A stretch of DNA of 64,000 nucleotides, taken from Pseudomonas pharyngis (lineage in GTDB: Bacteria > Pseudomonadota > Gammaproteobacteria > Pseudomonadales > Pseudomonadaceae). The notes beneath the pieces were generated by a model, which was not told the origin of the DNA, did no database searches, and saw nothing but the letters and a program-made list of their open reading frames with translations. Position 1 is the stretch's first letter. The number at the start of each line of letters is the position of its first letter. Location of the stretch: positions 1 to 64,000 of the forward strand of contig NZ_BQID01000016.1 of the NCBI RefSeq assembly GCF_021602345.1, given 5' to 3'. Positions 15,574-24,504 of the stretch are shown here, piece after piece. A program made the position numbers and the translations under genes.

Positions 15574-17196
15574 TCAGACGCTCAGGCGAGCGGTGACGTC
15601 GTTCAGTTGGCCGGACAGGCCATGCAGGTTCTGGCTGGCGCTTTCGGTGCGCTGCACGTTGTCGAGGTTGGTACTGGCGATCGAGGTGATCTCGGTCAGG
15701 TTGCGCGAGATGTCTTCGGCCACCGAGGTCTGCTCTTCGGCTGCCGTGGCGATCTGACGGTTCATGTCGCGGATTGCTTCCACCGCGTGGGTGATGCGCT
15801 CGAGCATGGCGCCGGCCTGGGTCACTTGCTCGACGCTTTCATCGCTGCGGGTCTGGCCGCTGTCGATGGCGTGGGCCGCATCCACCGCGCCGGTCTGCAC
15901 GCTGTGGATGATCTGGTTGATCTCGATGATCGACTCCGCCGTACGCTGCGCGAGGTTGCGCACCTCATCGGCAACCACCGCAAAACCACGCCCGGCTTCA
16001 CCGGCACGGGCCGCTTCGATGGCGGCGTTGAGCGCCAGCAGGTTGGTCTGCTCGGCGATCCCGCGAATCACTTCCAGCACCTTGCCGATGCGACCGCTGT
16101 CGGCTTCCAGACGACGGATCACCGTGGCGGTGTTGGCGATTTCGCCGCGCATCTGGGTGATGCTGTGGATGGTGCTCTGCATGACCTTCTCGCCCTGTTG
16201 CGCGGACTGATCGGCATCGTCGGCAGCACGAGCGGCGTCGGCCGCATGACGGGCGACTTCCTGGGCAGTGGCGGACATTTCGTTCATCGCCGTGGCCACC
16301 TGATCGGTGCGGCTGAACTGCTCGTTGGTGCCGTCGGCCATCACGGTGGCGATGGCGTTCAACTCACCGCTGGCACTGTCCAGATCCTTGGCGCTGCGCT
16401 GCAGATGATTGAAGGTTTCGGCGAGGAAATCGCGCAGGGTGTTGGCGGCAGCCGCCAGGTTGCCCAGTTCGTCCTGACGGTCGCTGACCACGCGCTCGAC
16501 CAGACGGCCCCTGCTCAACTGGGTGACGTAGTCGATGAGCTTGCGGATCGGCTCGACCAGGTTGCGGTTGACCAGCCACAGGCTCAGCAAACCAATCAGC
16601 AAACCCGACGCGAGCATCACCAGCAGCCCCAGCCACACAGTGCGATCAGCACTGGCGCTGATCTGCGCCGATTGCTCGGTGCCCTGCTTGCGCAACTCGG
16701 CGACCAGTTCGCTCATCTGATCGCTGGCGGCACGGTCAACGCCTTTGACGGCGGCATCGCCAGCAGTCGGATCGGCACCGGCGGCGACGTAGGCATCACG
16801 ACCCTTCTGGTACGCAGCGCCGAGCAGACGATGTTCTTCGCGCAGGCGTTCGATGCGGGTTTTCAGCGCAGGCTCGAGGCCTTTCTGGTTGGCCAGCTCA
16901 CCGAGGATGCCCTGCACATCGCGCTGACGGTCTTCGAACTGGCCCCAGTACTTGGCCAGATCCGCCGGTTGCTTGCCGCGCAGCAGGACGTTTTTCCACT
17001 CCTGGACCTGCACCTTGAATTGCAGGTTGGCTTCGTCGATCAGTTGCGAAGTGTGCAAGGCGCCGGCGATCAACTGGCTGTAACTCTGCACGCCATTGGA
17101 CAGGAAGTGAAAGCAGGCCAGCGCGATCAACAGCATCGCCAGCAGGCTGCCGCTCAGCAGGGCGAGAATTTGCGCTCTCAGGGATTTTTGCAGCAT
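15574..17196 (-). CDS. Transmembrane methyl-accepting chemotaxis protein
   Basis: A 540-residue chemoreceptor. TM1 at residues ~8-30, a periplasmic four-helix-bundle-sized sensor of ~155 residues ([20 protein letters not shown] is common in this sensor class), TM2 at ~187-210, HAMP at ~210-265, and a signalling domain with [20 protein letters not shown] and [15 protein letters not shown]. Length and domain order are complete. The ligand is unknown; a PHO-box-like sequence 175 bp upstream and a phosphate transporter nearby raise the possibility of phosphate sensing, which is only a guess. Confidence 0.92.
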   Translation of the reverse strand: MLQKSLRAQILALLSGSLLAMLLIALACFHFLSNGVQSYSQLIAGALHTSQLIDEANLQFKVQVQEWKNVLLRGKQPADLAKYWGQFEDRQRDVQGILGELANQKGLEPALKTRIERLREEHRLLGAAYQKGRDAYVAAGADPTAGDAAVKGVDRAASDQMSELVAELRKQGTEQSAQISASADRTVWLGLLVMLASGLLIGLLSLWLVNRNLVEPIRKLIDYVTQLSRGRLVERVVSDRQDELGNLAAAANTLRDFLAETFNHLQRSAKDLDSASGELNAIATVMADGTNEQFSRTDQVATAMNEMSATAQEVARHAADAARAADDADQSAQQGEKVMQSTIHSITQMRGEIANTATVIRRLEADSGRIGKVLEVIRGIAEQTNLLALNAAIEAARAGEAGRGFAVVADEVRNLAQRTAESIIEINQIIHSVQTGAVDAAHAIDSGQTRSDESVEQVTQAGAMLERITHAVEAIRDMNRQIATAAEEQTSVAEDISRNLTEITSIASTNLDNVQRTESASQNLHGLSGQLNDVTARLSV

Positions 17197-17370
17197 TGCA
17201 GGTACTCGGGACAGGGATGAGGCACGTCCGGTAAGACGTGATTTTTTAGCCGGACATCCGTGTCGGCGGACCTTGGCTCTTGGCCGAAGGCGCGCAACCT
17301 AACTCATGCGTGATCGGCGTGCCAGAGGCCTTCTTGAGTCATTTCCGACGGCCGGTAACGCGTTGATTTG

Positions 17371-17399
17371 ACGTCACTTTGCTGTCACACAAGCGTCAT
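17371..17399. promoter_or_regulatory. PHO-box-like triple direct repeat
   Basis: ACGTCAC (17371), CTGTCAC (17382) and GCGTCAT (17393) recur at exactly 11-bp spacing, each separated by a 4-base linker. This is the organisation of PhoB boxes (CTGTCAT-N4-CTGTCAT). It lies 73 bp before the ZntB-like gene and 175 bp before the divergent chemoreceptor gene. Confidence 0.5.
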
Positions 17400-17471
17400 G
17401 TGACATTGCGATGATGCGGCTCAGGTGAATCTGCAAATCCCGCGACAGACGCCTCCTCGCAGCGAGCCTTC

Positions 17472-18494
17472 ATGAACCACAGCCTCGATATCAGCCATCG
17501 CGATCCTGACCTGTTCGGCCTGCTTTACGGCTTTCGCTTTCGCCCCGGCGAACGCGGGCGCGAGGTGGATTCCGCGACCGCCCTGCGCTGCCTGCAAGAC
17601 GATAGCGAGAGCGATGAATTTCTCTGGCTGCACCTGAACCTCGCCCACGCTGCGTGCGAGCGCTGGATGAAAAGCCATCTGCAATTGCCCGAAGAATTTT
17701 TCGAAGCGCTGCACGAAGGTTCGCGTTCGACCCGCATCGAGCATGTCGATTCGGCGTTGCTGGCGGTGGTCAACGATGTGGTGTTCAACCTCAGCAGCAT
17801 GGTGTCGTCGGACGTGTCGACGTTGTGGGTCTGCGTGCGCAGCAAACTGATCGTCAGTGCGCGTCTGCAACCGCTGCACTCGGTGGACAAGCTGCGGTCG
17901 TCGGTGAAGTCCGGCGAGTGTTTTCGTTCGCCGCTGGAACTGCTGGTGCACCTGCTGCGCGACCAGGGCGAAGTGCTGACCCAGATCGTGCGCAAGACCA
18001 GCATGAGCGTCGATCAGGTCGAGGACGAATTGCTCTCCTCGCGGCTGTCGACCAACCGCGCCGAACTCGGCGCCAACCGGCGGGTGCTGGTGCGCCTGCA
18101 ACGGCTGCTGGCGCTGGAACCGGGTTCGCTGCTGCGCCTGCTCAATCGACCGCCGCCGTGGTTGCAGAAGGAAGACGTGAAGGAGCTGCGCAAGTCCACC
18201 GAGGAGTTCGCGCTGATCATCAACGACCTCACGGCTCTGGGCGAGCGAATCAAGCTGTTGCAGGAAGAGATCGCCGCCAACCTCAACGAACAGAGCAACC
18301 GCACGCTGTTCACTCTGACCGTGGTCACGGTGCTGGCGCTGCCGATCAACATCATTGCCGGTTTCTTCGGCATGAACGTCGGCGGCGTGCCGCTGGCCAC
18401 CGATCCGGAGGGGTTCTGGATTCTGGTGGCGCTGGTGGCAACGTTTACGGTGATCGCCGGGCGCTGGGCGTTTCGCAAACGCCGGGATTATTAA
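17472..18494 (+). CDS. zntB: CorA-family divalent metal transporter (ZntB-like)
   Basis: A 340-residue CorA-superfamily transporter. A large cytoplasmic N-terminal domain (residues 1-275) is followed by two C-terminal membrane segments; the pore signature GMN sits at residues 300-302 (FFGMNVGG), and FALIINDLTALGERIKLLQEEIAANLNEQSNRTLF is the typical stalk helix. Family members carry Mg2+, Zn2+ or Co2+; the VGGVPLA loop after GMN favours the ZntB branch. A PHO-like box precedes it and pitA follows 108 bp downstream. Zn versus Mg specificity is not certain. Confidence 0.87.
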   Translation: MNHSLDISHRDPDLFGLLYGFRFRPGERGREVDSATALRCLQDDSESDEFLWLHLNLAHAACERWMKSHLQLPEEFFEALHEGSRSTRIEHVDSALLAVVNDVVFNLSSMVSSDVSTLWVCVRSKLIVSARLQPLHSVDKLRSSVKSGECFRSPLELLVHLLRDQGEVLTQIVRKTSMSVDQVEDELLSSRLSTNRAELGANRRVLVRLQRLLALEPGSLLRLLNRPPPWLQKEDVKELRKSTEEFALIINDLTALGERIKLLQEEIAANLNEQSNRTLFTLTVVTVLALPINIIAGFFGMNVGGVPLATDPEGFWILVALVATFTVIAGRWAFRKRRDY

Positions 18495-18602
18495 GACCGG
18501 CGGCGCGGCTAATCCGCCAAACACTGATCTGTCGCAGCCTCTCTGTAATATTTAGCAACGATCATGGGCGACACTCCTTCCCCCGCTCAGGATTGTCCGC
18601 CC

Positions 18603-20216
18603 ATGGCTACTCCCTCCCTGACCGTCAGCCCGGCCTCCGCTGCCAGCGGCAGGCCGGCCCTCGACAAAAAAACCGGCCCCTTCACTTACGTGGTGTTCTT
18701 CGCCGTGCTGGCCATGGGAATGCTGTTCACCGCCTACAGCCTAATGCACGACATGCACGAACTCGGCACGGTGGTCACCACCTGGACCCCGTTCCTGCTG
18801 CTCGGCGTAGCCCTGTTGATTGCGCTGGGCTTCGAGTTCGTCAACGGCTTTCACGACACCGCCAACGCCGTGGCCACGGTGATCTACACCCACTCGCTGC
18901 CGCCGAATGTGGCCGTGGTGTGGTCGGGATTCTTCAACTTCCTCGGCGTGCTGCTGTCCAGCGGTGCAGTCGCGTTCGGCATCATTGCGCTGCTGCCAGT
19001 AGAGTTAATTCTGCAAGTCGGCTCGTCCGCCGGTTTCGCGATGATCTTCGCCCTGCTGATCGCGGCGATCCTGTGGAACCTCGGCACCTGGTGGCTGGGC
19101 CTGCCGGCCTCGTCATCGCACACGCTGATCGGCTCGATCATCGGCGTCGGCGTGGCCAATGCCCTGATGCACGGCCGCGATGGCACCAGCGGTGTGGACT
19201 GGGCCCAGGCCACCAAAATCGGTTACGCGCTGCTGTTGTCGCCGCTGGTGGGCTTCGGTTGCGCGGCGCTGTTGCTGCTGGCGTTGCGCGCGTTCGTGAA
19301 AAACCGTTCGCTGTACAAGGCGCCGGAAGGCAACACCCCGCCGCCGTGGTGGATTCGCGGTCTGCTGATTTTGACCTGCACCGGCGTGTCCTTCGCCCAC
19401 GGTTCCAACGACGGCCAGAAAGGCATGGGCCTGATCATGCTGATTCTGGTCGGCACCCTGCCGATGGCTTATGCACTGAACCGCACCATGCCGGAAGAAC
19501 AGTCGCTGCAATTCGCCGCCGTCGCCCAAGTGACCCAGCAAGCGCTGGTGAAAAGTGCACCACTGCCGGCACCGGCCGATCCGCGCGCCGTGCTCTCCGA
19601 CTACGTGCGCAGCAAGGAAGCCACGCCACAACTGATCCCGGCCCTCGCCGTCCTGACCGGGCACATCGGTGAAGAAGTCAAAGGCTACGGCTCGCTGGCG
19701 AAAGTCCCGGCCGAGGCCATGGGCAACGTGCGTAACGACATGTACCTGGCCAGCGAAACCATTCGCCTGATGGACAAGAACAAGGTCGGCACCTTCGACG
19801 CCGACACCAGCGGCAAGCTGCAACTGTTCAAGCAACAGATCGACAACGCCACCCGGTTCATTCCGTTGTGGGTGAAGATCGCGGTGGCGATTGCGTTGGG
19901 GCTGGGCACCATGGTCGGCTGGAAGCGGATCGTGGTCACGGTCGGCGAGAAGATCGGCAAGACCCACCTGACCTACGCCCAGGGCGCCTCGGCGGAAACC
20001 GTGGCGATGCTGACCATCGGCGCCGCCGACATGTTTGGTCTGCCGGTGTCGACCACTCATGTGTTGTCCTCGGGCGTGGCCGGGACCATGGTCGCCAACG
20101 GTGGCGGTTTGCAGATGAAGACCATCCGCAATCTGCTGATGGCGTGGGTACTGACCTTGCCGGCGGCGATTCTGTTGTCGGGCAGCCTGTATTGGCTGTT
20201 TACCCAGATTTTCTGA
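18603..20216 (+). CDS. pitA: Low-affinity inorganic phosphate transporter (PiT)
   Basis: A 537-residue integral membrane phosphate (metal-phosphate):H+ symporter. Both PiT signature repeats are present: GFHDTANAVATVIYTHSLPP near residue 85 and FAHGSNDGQKGMGLIM near residue 265; the central cytoplasmic loop and about ten membrane segments match the family. I use the ATG at 18603 (preceded by AGGA); an ATG at 18564 would add 13 residues. It may be co-transcribed with the preceding transporter. Low-affinity uptake would serve phosphate-rich conditions, the opposite of a PhoB-activated gene, so the PHO-like box upstream is of interest. Confidence 0.93.
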   Translation: MATPSLTVSPASAASGRPALDKKTGPFTYVVFFAVLAMGMLFTAYSLMHDMHELGTVVTTWTPFLLLGVALLIALGFEFVNGFHDTANAVATVIYTHSLPPNVAVVWSGFFNFLGVLLSSGAVAFGIIALLPVELILQVGSSAGFAMIFALLIAAILWNLGTWWLGLPASSSHTLIGSIIGVGVANALMHGRDGTSGVDWAQATKIGYALLLSPLVGFGCAALLLLALRAFVKNRSLYKAPEGNTPPPWWIRGLLILTCTGVSFAHGSNDGQKGMGLIMLILVGTLPMAYALNRTMPEEQSLQFAAVAQVTQQALVKSAPLPAPADPRAVLSDYVRSKEATPQLIPALAVLTGHIGEEVKGYGSLAKVPAEAMGNVRNDMYLASETIRLMDKNKVGTFDADTSGKLQLFKQQIDNATRFIPLWVKIAVAIALGLGTMVGWKRIVVTVGEKIGKTHLTYAQGASAETVAMLTIGAADMFGLPVSTTHVLSSGVAGTMVANGGGLQMKTIRNLLMAWVLTLPAAILLSGSLYWLFTQIF

Positions 20217-20224
20217 TCCAGCCG

Positions 20225-20258
20225 AATCCCTGTGAGAGCCGTTGCTCCCACAGGGATT
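20225..20258. terminator. Hairpin between pitA and LysR gene
   Basis: AATCCCTGTGAGAGC (20225) pairs with GCTCCCACAGGGATT (20244), one mismatch, in the space between two convergent genes. It includes a REP-like GCTCCCACAGG arm. Confidence 0.6.
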
Positions 20259-20269
20259 TGCGGCATGAA

Positions 20270-21166
20270 TCAAAGCGTCGAGCGAATCAAATCCCCCAGC
20301 CAGTCCATGAACACCCGCACCCGCAACGGCAGATGACGCTGCCGCGCGTACAACAGTGATATGCCCATCGCCGGCGCGGTGTATTGCGGCAGCACGGTGA
20401 CGATCTCGCCGCTGTCCAGATAGGTGTTCATCCCGGTGCGCGGCACCTGGATCAGACCAAACCCGCCCAGGCACGCCGACTCGTAGGCGTCGGTGCTGTT
20501 GACCGTCACACTGCCGGCCATCGGCACCCGGTGGACCTGTCCGTCCTGCTCGTAGACAAACCCTTCTGAACGCGAACCCAGCACACCGACGTAGTGGACC
20601 AGTCGATGCTGCGCCAGATCTTCAATGGTCTGCGGCACGCCGTAGCGCTCCAGGTACGCGGGGCTGGCGCAGTTGATCATGCTGAAATCCCCCAGGTGCC
20701 GCGCCACCACCGATTGATCGGGCTGCGCGCCGATGCGCAGCACGCAATCGAAACCTTCGGCGAGCAGGTCGACCCGGCGATCGGTGCTGCTGATTTCCAG
20801 TTCCAGGTTCGGATGACGGGCCATGAATTCCGGCAACTTCGGCATGATCAGCCGCCGCGCCAGAATGTTCGGCATGTCAATCCGGATCCGCCCGGTCAGC
20901 GACGCTTCGTCCTGACGGAACAGGTTTTCGATTTCGTCCATGTGCGACAGCAGATCCTTGCTCCGCTCATACAGCGCGAGGCCGTCCTGAGTCGCCTGGA
21001 CCTTGCGCGTGGTGCGTTGCAGCAGGCGCGTGCCGAGCAGGCTTTCCAGCGCCTGCACCTGCTCGGATACCGTTGAGCGCGGCAGCCCCAGACTCTCCCC
21101 CGCCATCGTGAAACTCGACAATTCGCTGACCCGGACGAAGGTGCGCAGCAGTTCCAGTTTGTTCAT
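20270..21166 (-). CDS. LysR-family regulator (facing an SDR gene)
   Basis: A 298-residue LysR protein of the DhcR/CrgA-like branch: HTH residues 1-60 (LLRTFVRVSELSSFTMAGESLGLPRSTVSEQVQALESLLGTRLLQRTTRKV) and the effector domain (DCVLRIGAQPDQSVVARHLG; GGFGLIQVPRTGM). This branch typically controls an adjacent oxidoreductase gene, matching the divergent SDR gene 120 bp away. Start ATG 21166 is standard for the family (MNKLELLRTF). Confidence 0.9.
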   Translation of the reverse strand: MNKLELLRTFVRVSELSSFTMAGESLGLPRSTVSEQVQALESLLGTRLLQRTTRKVQATQDGLALYERSKDLLSHMDEIENLFRQDEASLTGRIRIDMPNILARRLIMPKLPEFMARHPNLELEISSTDRRVDLLAEGFDCVLRIGAQPDQSVVARHLGDFSMINCASPAYLERYGVPQTIEDLAQHRLVHYVGVLGSRSEGFVYEQDGQVHRVPMAGSVTVNSTDAYESACLGGFGLIQVPRTGMNTYLDSGEIVTVLPQYTAPAMGISLLYARQRHLPLRVRVFMDWLGDLIRSTL

Positions 21167-21286
21167 GGGCCACCCATTGATTGTTCGGACAGTTCGACCA
21201 GTGATTCCGGTTTCAGTCTGTTTATCACCTCATGGCGGATAAATAAACTGTGCCCCATCAACCGTCACCGCCATCGAGGAAGACCC

Positions 21287-22042
21287 ATGAACCGCAAAAT
21301 CGCATTGATCACCGGTGCCAGCCGTGGCCTCGGCAAGAACGCCGCCCTGCACCTCGCCGCGCAAGGCGTAGACATCATCGGCACCTACAACAGCCGCGCC
21401 GATGAAGCCCAGGCGCTGGTGCAGGAACTGCAAACACTCGGCGCCAAAGCCGTGATGCTGCAACTGGATGTCGGCCGCAGCGAAGGCTTTGCCGATTTCG
21501 CTGTGCGAGTCGAGCAGGCGCTGCAACAGCTCGAGCGTCCGCGCTTCGATTTCCTGATCAACAACGCCGGAATTGGCGTGCATGCGTCGTTCGCCGACAC
21601 CACGCCGGAGCAGTTCGACCTGCTGATGAACGTGCAGTTGAAAGGGCCGTTCTTCCTGACTCAGCAACTGCTGCCGCTGATCAACGATGGCGGGCGGATC
21701 ATCAACATCTCCAGCGGTCTGGCGCGCTTCACCCTGCCGGGTTACGCGGCTTACGCGGCGATGAAAGGCGCGATGGAAGTGCTGACCCGTTATCAGGCCA
21801 AGGAATTGGGGGCGCGGCAGATCGCCGTGAATATCCTGGCACCGGGTGCCATCGAAACCGATTTCGGCGGCGGCGCGGTGCGCGACAATTCGGCGCTGAA
21901 TGCAATGGTCGCCAGCAACACCGCCCTGGGCCGTGCCGGGCAGCCGGATGACATCGGCGGTGCGCTGGCGCTGTTGCTGTCGCCGGGGGCACAGTGGATC
22001 AACGGTCAGCGGATTGAAGCGTCGGGCGGGATGTTTCTCTAA
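21287..22042 (+). CDS. SDR-family NAD(P)-dependent oxidoreductase
   Basis: A 251-residue classical short-chain dehydrogenase/reductase. Cofactor motif TGASRGLG at residues 9-16, NNAGIGVH near 87, catalytic Ser in NISSGLARF and the YxxxK motif in YAAYAAMKGA near residue 155. Length and motif spacing are those of FabG-like SDRs, but the isolated context argues for a reductase of xenobiotic or secondary carbonyls rather than fatty-acid synthesis. Regulated most likely by the divergent LysR protein. Confidence 0.9.
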   Translation: MNRKIALITGASRGLGKNAALHLAAQGVDIIGTYNSRADEAQALVQELQTLGAKAVMLQLDVGRSEGFADFAVRVEQALQQLERPRFDFLINNAGIGVHASFADTTPEQFDLLMNVQLKGPFFLTQQLLPLINDGGRIINISSGLARFTLPGYAAYAAMKGAMEVLTRYQAKELGARQIAVNILAPGAIETDFGGGAVRDNSALNAMVASNTALGRAGQPDDIGGALALLLSPGAQWINGQRIEASGGMFL

Positions 22043-22062
22043 ACCCTGCAAAAAACCCGGAC

Positions 22063-22097
22063 AAAAAATCGCAGCCCTCACAGGCTGCGATTTTTTT
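22063..22097. terminator. Bidirectional terminator (SDR / PACE genes)
   Basis: AAAAAATCGCAGCC and GGCTGCGATTTTTT form a perfect stem with A and T runs on both sides, between two convergent genes. Confidence 0.92.
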
Positions 22098-22100
22098 GTT

Positions 22101-22538
22101 TCAGCTCTGGCAAGCGCTGCGCATCACCAGTCGCTCGCGCACCACGTCATAACCCCAGTGGTAGATGTAGGTGTACGGCAGGAAGAACAGCAGCACGCCG
22201 ATGTCGAGCAGGAACGCCTGCCACAGGCTGACCGACAGCCACCAGGCAATCAGCGGCACGCCCATCACGATCAACCCGCCCTCGAACAGCAGCGCGTGCG
22301 CCACTCGCACCCAGGCATTGTGGGCGATGTTCCAGCGCTTGAGCAGGCGGTCGAAGAAGCCGTTGAACACCACGTTCCAGCCCAGGGCCAGCAACGCGAT
22401 TGCGATGGTGACGGCGCCCATTTCGACCAGCGGTTTACCCATGATCCACGCCAGCAACGGGGTACAGATCAGGATCGCCAACAGTTCGAAACCGATGGCC
22501 TGGAAGATACGCTCAGTGATGGATTTGTTGGCAGTCAT
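22101..22538 (-). CDS. PACE-family efflux transporter (copy 1)
   Basis: A 145-residue inner-membrane protein with four membrane segments arranged as two tandem bacterial transmembrane pair domains (ERIFQAIGFELLAILICTPLLAWIMGKP in the first; RVAHALLFEGGLIVMGVPLIAWWLSVSLWQAFLLDIG in the second). The repeated E-G/A-x-x and WxxVFN motifs identify the PACE family (AceI-like), which expel chlorhexidine and related biocides or natural polyamines. Start at ATG 22538 (MTANKS); frame extension upstream is not used. Divergent from a LysR regulator, 88 bp away. A second LysR-PACE pair is at 35556-36990. Confidence 0.9.
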   Translation of the reverse strand: MTANKSITERIFQAIGFELLAILICTPLLAWIMGKPLVEMGAVTIAIALLALGWNVVFNGFFDRLLKRWNIAHNAWVRVAHALLFEGGLIVMGVPLIAWWLSVSLWQAFLLDIGVLLFFLPYTYIYHWGYDVVRERLVMRSACQS

Positions 22539-22626
22539 GGCCGAAGTCCTCTGTGAAGATGGTTGCCATGATCCAGCACCACACCGATACTTCATAACCA
22601 ATAACCATCGATCAAGGCGATAGTTC

Positions 22627-23481
22627 ATGGCGTCTCAGGAAGTGTTGCTCGCGTTTGTCCAGGCGGCGACTCAAGGCTCGTTTTCCGCGGCAGCGCGCAA
22701 ACTCGGGCGCAGTCAGTCGACCGTGAGTGCGGCGGTGGCCAGTCTTGAGATTGATCTGGATCTGGTGCTGTTCGACCGCAGCAGCCGCAAGCCGACCCTG
22801 ACCCCGGCCGGGCACGTGATGCTGCAACGGGCCGAGGCGATTCTGTCGGCCACCAGCCGAATGGAAATGACCGCCCGGCAATTGGCCCAGGGCGTCGAGC
22901 CGAAACTGACGGTGGCGATTTCCGACACTTATCAGTCCGACCGTTTCGAAGCGGCACTGGTGGGGTTCGAGCAGCGTTATCCGGATCTGGAGCTGGAATG
23001 CCTGATCGCCGAGTGCGATGACCTGGTCGAACTGGTGCAGCGCGGTCGAGCGCATCTGGCGTTCGCCGAGATGCAGGACAACTACCCACCGGATCTGGCG
23101 AGCGCGACCGTCGCCGAGCGTACGGAAATCGCTTTGTTCGTGGGACGTGGTCATCCGTTGGCGACGCACGATTCCATCGATCAAACGGTCCTTGAACAGC
23201 ATCGCGAGCTGCGCCTGGCCACCATCGTCAATCCCTATGACAGTCGCGGCAAAGGCCGGGTGTGGTCGGCACCGAGTTATCTGATGCTGCTGGAAATGGC
23301 CGAGAAAGGCTTCGGCTGGGCCCCGCTGCCGCGCTGGCTGGTGGAGCGTTTCGGCAATGACTTGCTGGTTGAACTGAAGGTACGCGGCTGGCCGAAACCG
23401 GTGTTCGTCGATGCGCTGTGGTCGAGGCTGTACCCGCCGGGGCCGGCGGGGAGCTGGTTGCTGAGCAAGATGCTGGAATAG
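22627..23481 (+). CDS. LysR-family regulator of PACE pair 1
   Basis: A 284-residue LysR protein: HTH at residues ~5-60 (FVQAATQGSFSAAARKLGRSQSTVSAAVASLEIDLDLVLFDRSSRKPTLTPAG), effector domain to the C-terminus, with the AEKGFGWAPLPRWLVERF signature. It shares the SFSAAAR-LG...FDRS-R-P-xTxA pattern and the LEMVE-GxGWG/APLP region with the LysR at 35556. It is divergent from PACE gene 1 and should control it, as is usual for PACE genes in Pseudomonas. Confidence 0.9.
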   Translation: MASQEVLLAFVQAATQGSFSAAARKLGRSQSTVSAAVASLEIDLDLVLFDRSSRKPTLTPAGHVMLQRAEAILSATSRMEMTARQLAQGVEPKLTVAISDTYQSDRFEAALVGFEQRYPDLELECLIAECDDLVELVQRGRAHLAFAEMQDNYPPDLASATVAERTEIALFVGRGHPLATHDSIDQTVLEQHRELRLATIVNPYDSRGKGRVWSAPSYLMLLEMAEKGFGWAPLPRWLVERFGNDLLVELKVRGWPKPVFVDALWSRLYPPGPAGSWLLSKMLE

Positions 23482-23492
23482 CGGTGCCCTCA

Positions 23493-23547
23493 ATCGCTAG
23501 CAGGCTAGCTCCCACACTGGATCTGTGGGAGCCAGCCTGCTGGCGAT
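23493..23547. repeat. REP inverted pair
   Basis: ATCGCTAGCAGGCTAGCTCC (23493) mirrors GGGAGCCAGCCTGCTGGCGA (23527) between two convergent LysR genes; a REP variant that can fold into a hairpin and may act as a terminator. Confidence 0.8.
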
Positions 23548-23556
23548 GGCGGCCGC

Positions 23557-24393
23557 TCAGGCCGCTGCAATACCGACCGGGCGGTTCACCTGAAAATACT
23601 CGTGCAACCCGCGCATCATCGGCAGCTCCAGCGCTTGCGCCGCGTAGCACAATCCCACCCGTCGGGTCGGCGCCGGCAGGTGCAGCGCACGCACGACAAT
23701 GCGTTTATGCCCGCTCACCAGCGACTGCGGCAACATCGCCACGCCGACACCCGCCGCCACCATGTGCAACGCCTGTTGCAGTGAACCGGCATGCCCCGCC
23801 ACCGCTTCCGGCGAGCGTCCGTACAGCGCCATCAACCGTTGATGCGAAGGATGTTGCGGACAGGTGATCCAGTCTTCGATCGGCGCCCAGCCTGCCTGCG
23901 CGTTGGCCATCGGATGGTCGAGAGGCAGCGCCATCACATACGACTCTTCCCACAGCGGCAGGAACAGTTCGTCCTCGCAGCACATGTCCTCGACCGCCAA
24001 TCGACCATCGCCGTGACAGCCCTCTTCCAGGGTCAGCAGCAGATTGGGCAATGCCTGATGGGCCATCCGCACGAAGGCTTCGATGTGGCTGGCGGCGATG
24101 TCGCCCTCGATGCCGAGGGTCAGCGGCGCACGGTTTTCGCGGCCGCGAAACATCCGGCTCAGCGCTTCGGACTCGGCCACCATCCGGCGTGCCTGCGGGT
24201 ACAGCAGTCGCGCTTCGTCGCTGACGTCCACACCACGGGGCTGACGCACGAACAGCGTCGCGCCGAGTTCTTCTTCCAGCTGTTTGATGGTCACCGACAA
24301 CGTGGGCTGGCTGATGAACAGCCGTTGCGCGGCAGCGGTGATGTTGCGTTCTTCGAACACCGCGAGGAAGGCTTTGAGATGGCGGAGATCCAT
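23557..24393 (-). CDS. LysR-family regulator (facing a second SDR gene)
   Basis: A 278-residue LysR regulator: HTH residues ~1-58 (FLAVFEERNITAAAQRLFISQPTLSVTIKQLEEELGATLFVR) and an effector domain with an unusual CHGDGRLAVEDMCCEDELF stretch and VAAGVGVAMLPQSLV. The RPGVxxT-type linker is normal. It diverges from an SDR gene with 111 bp between the starts, repeating the arrangement at 20270-22042. Confidence 0.9.
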   Translation of the reverse strand: MDLRHLKAFLAVFEERNITAAAQRLFISQPTLSVTIKQLEEELGATLFVRQPRGVDVSDEARLLYPQARRMVAESEALSRMFRGRENRAPLTLGIEGDIAASHIEAFVRMAHQALPNLLLTLEEGCHGDGRLAVEDMCCEDELFLPLWEESYVMALPLDHPMANAQAGWAPIEDWITCPQHPSHQRLMALYGRSPEAVAGHAGSLQQALHMVAAGVGVAMLPQSLVSGHKRIVVRALHLPAPTRRVGLCYAAQALELPMMRGLHEYFQVNRPVGIAAA

Positions 24394-24504
24394 AGGAGAT
24401 TCCGATAGCAGACAGAGGAATAAGGCATTTTTCAGCCTCCAGCGGGCTAAATATACTGCGTCACGAATCTGGTTATTTGTTTTTCTTATCTCAGGAGTTC
24501 AACC

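Noticed and set aside
15487-17220. 577-residue open frame antisense to the chemoreceptor gene
   Set aside because: It runs opposite a complete chemoreceptor; its translation is a His/Gly/Gln/Arg-rich shadow with no known domain and no ribosome-binding site.
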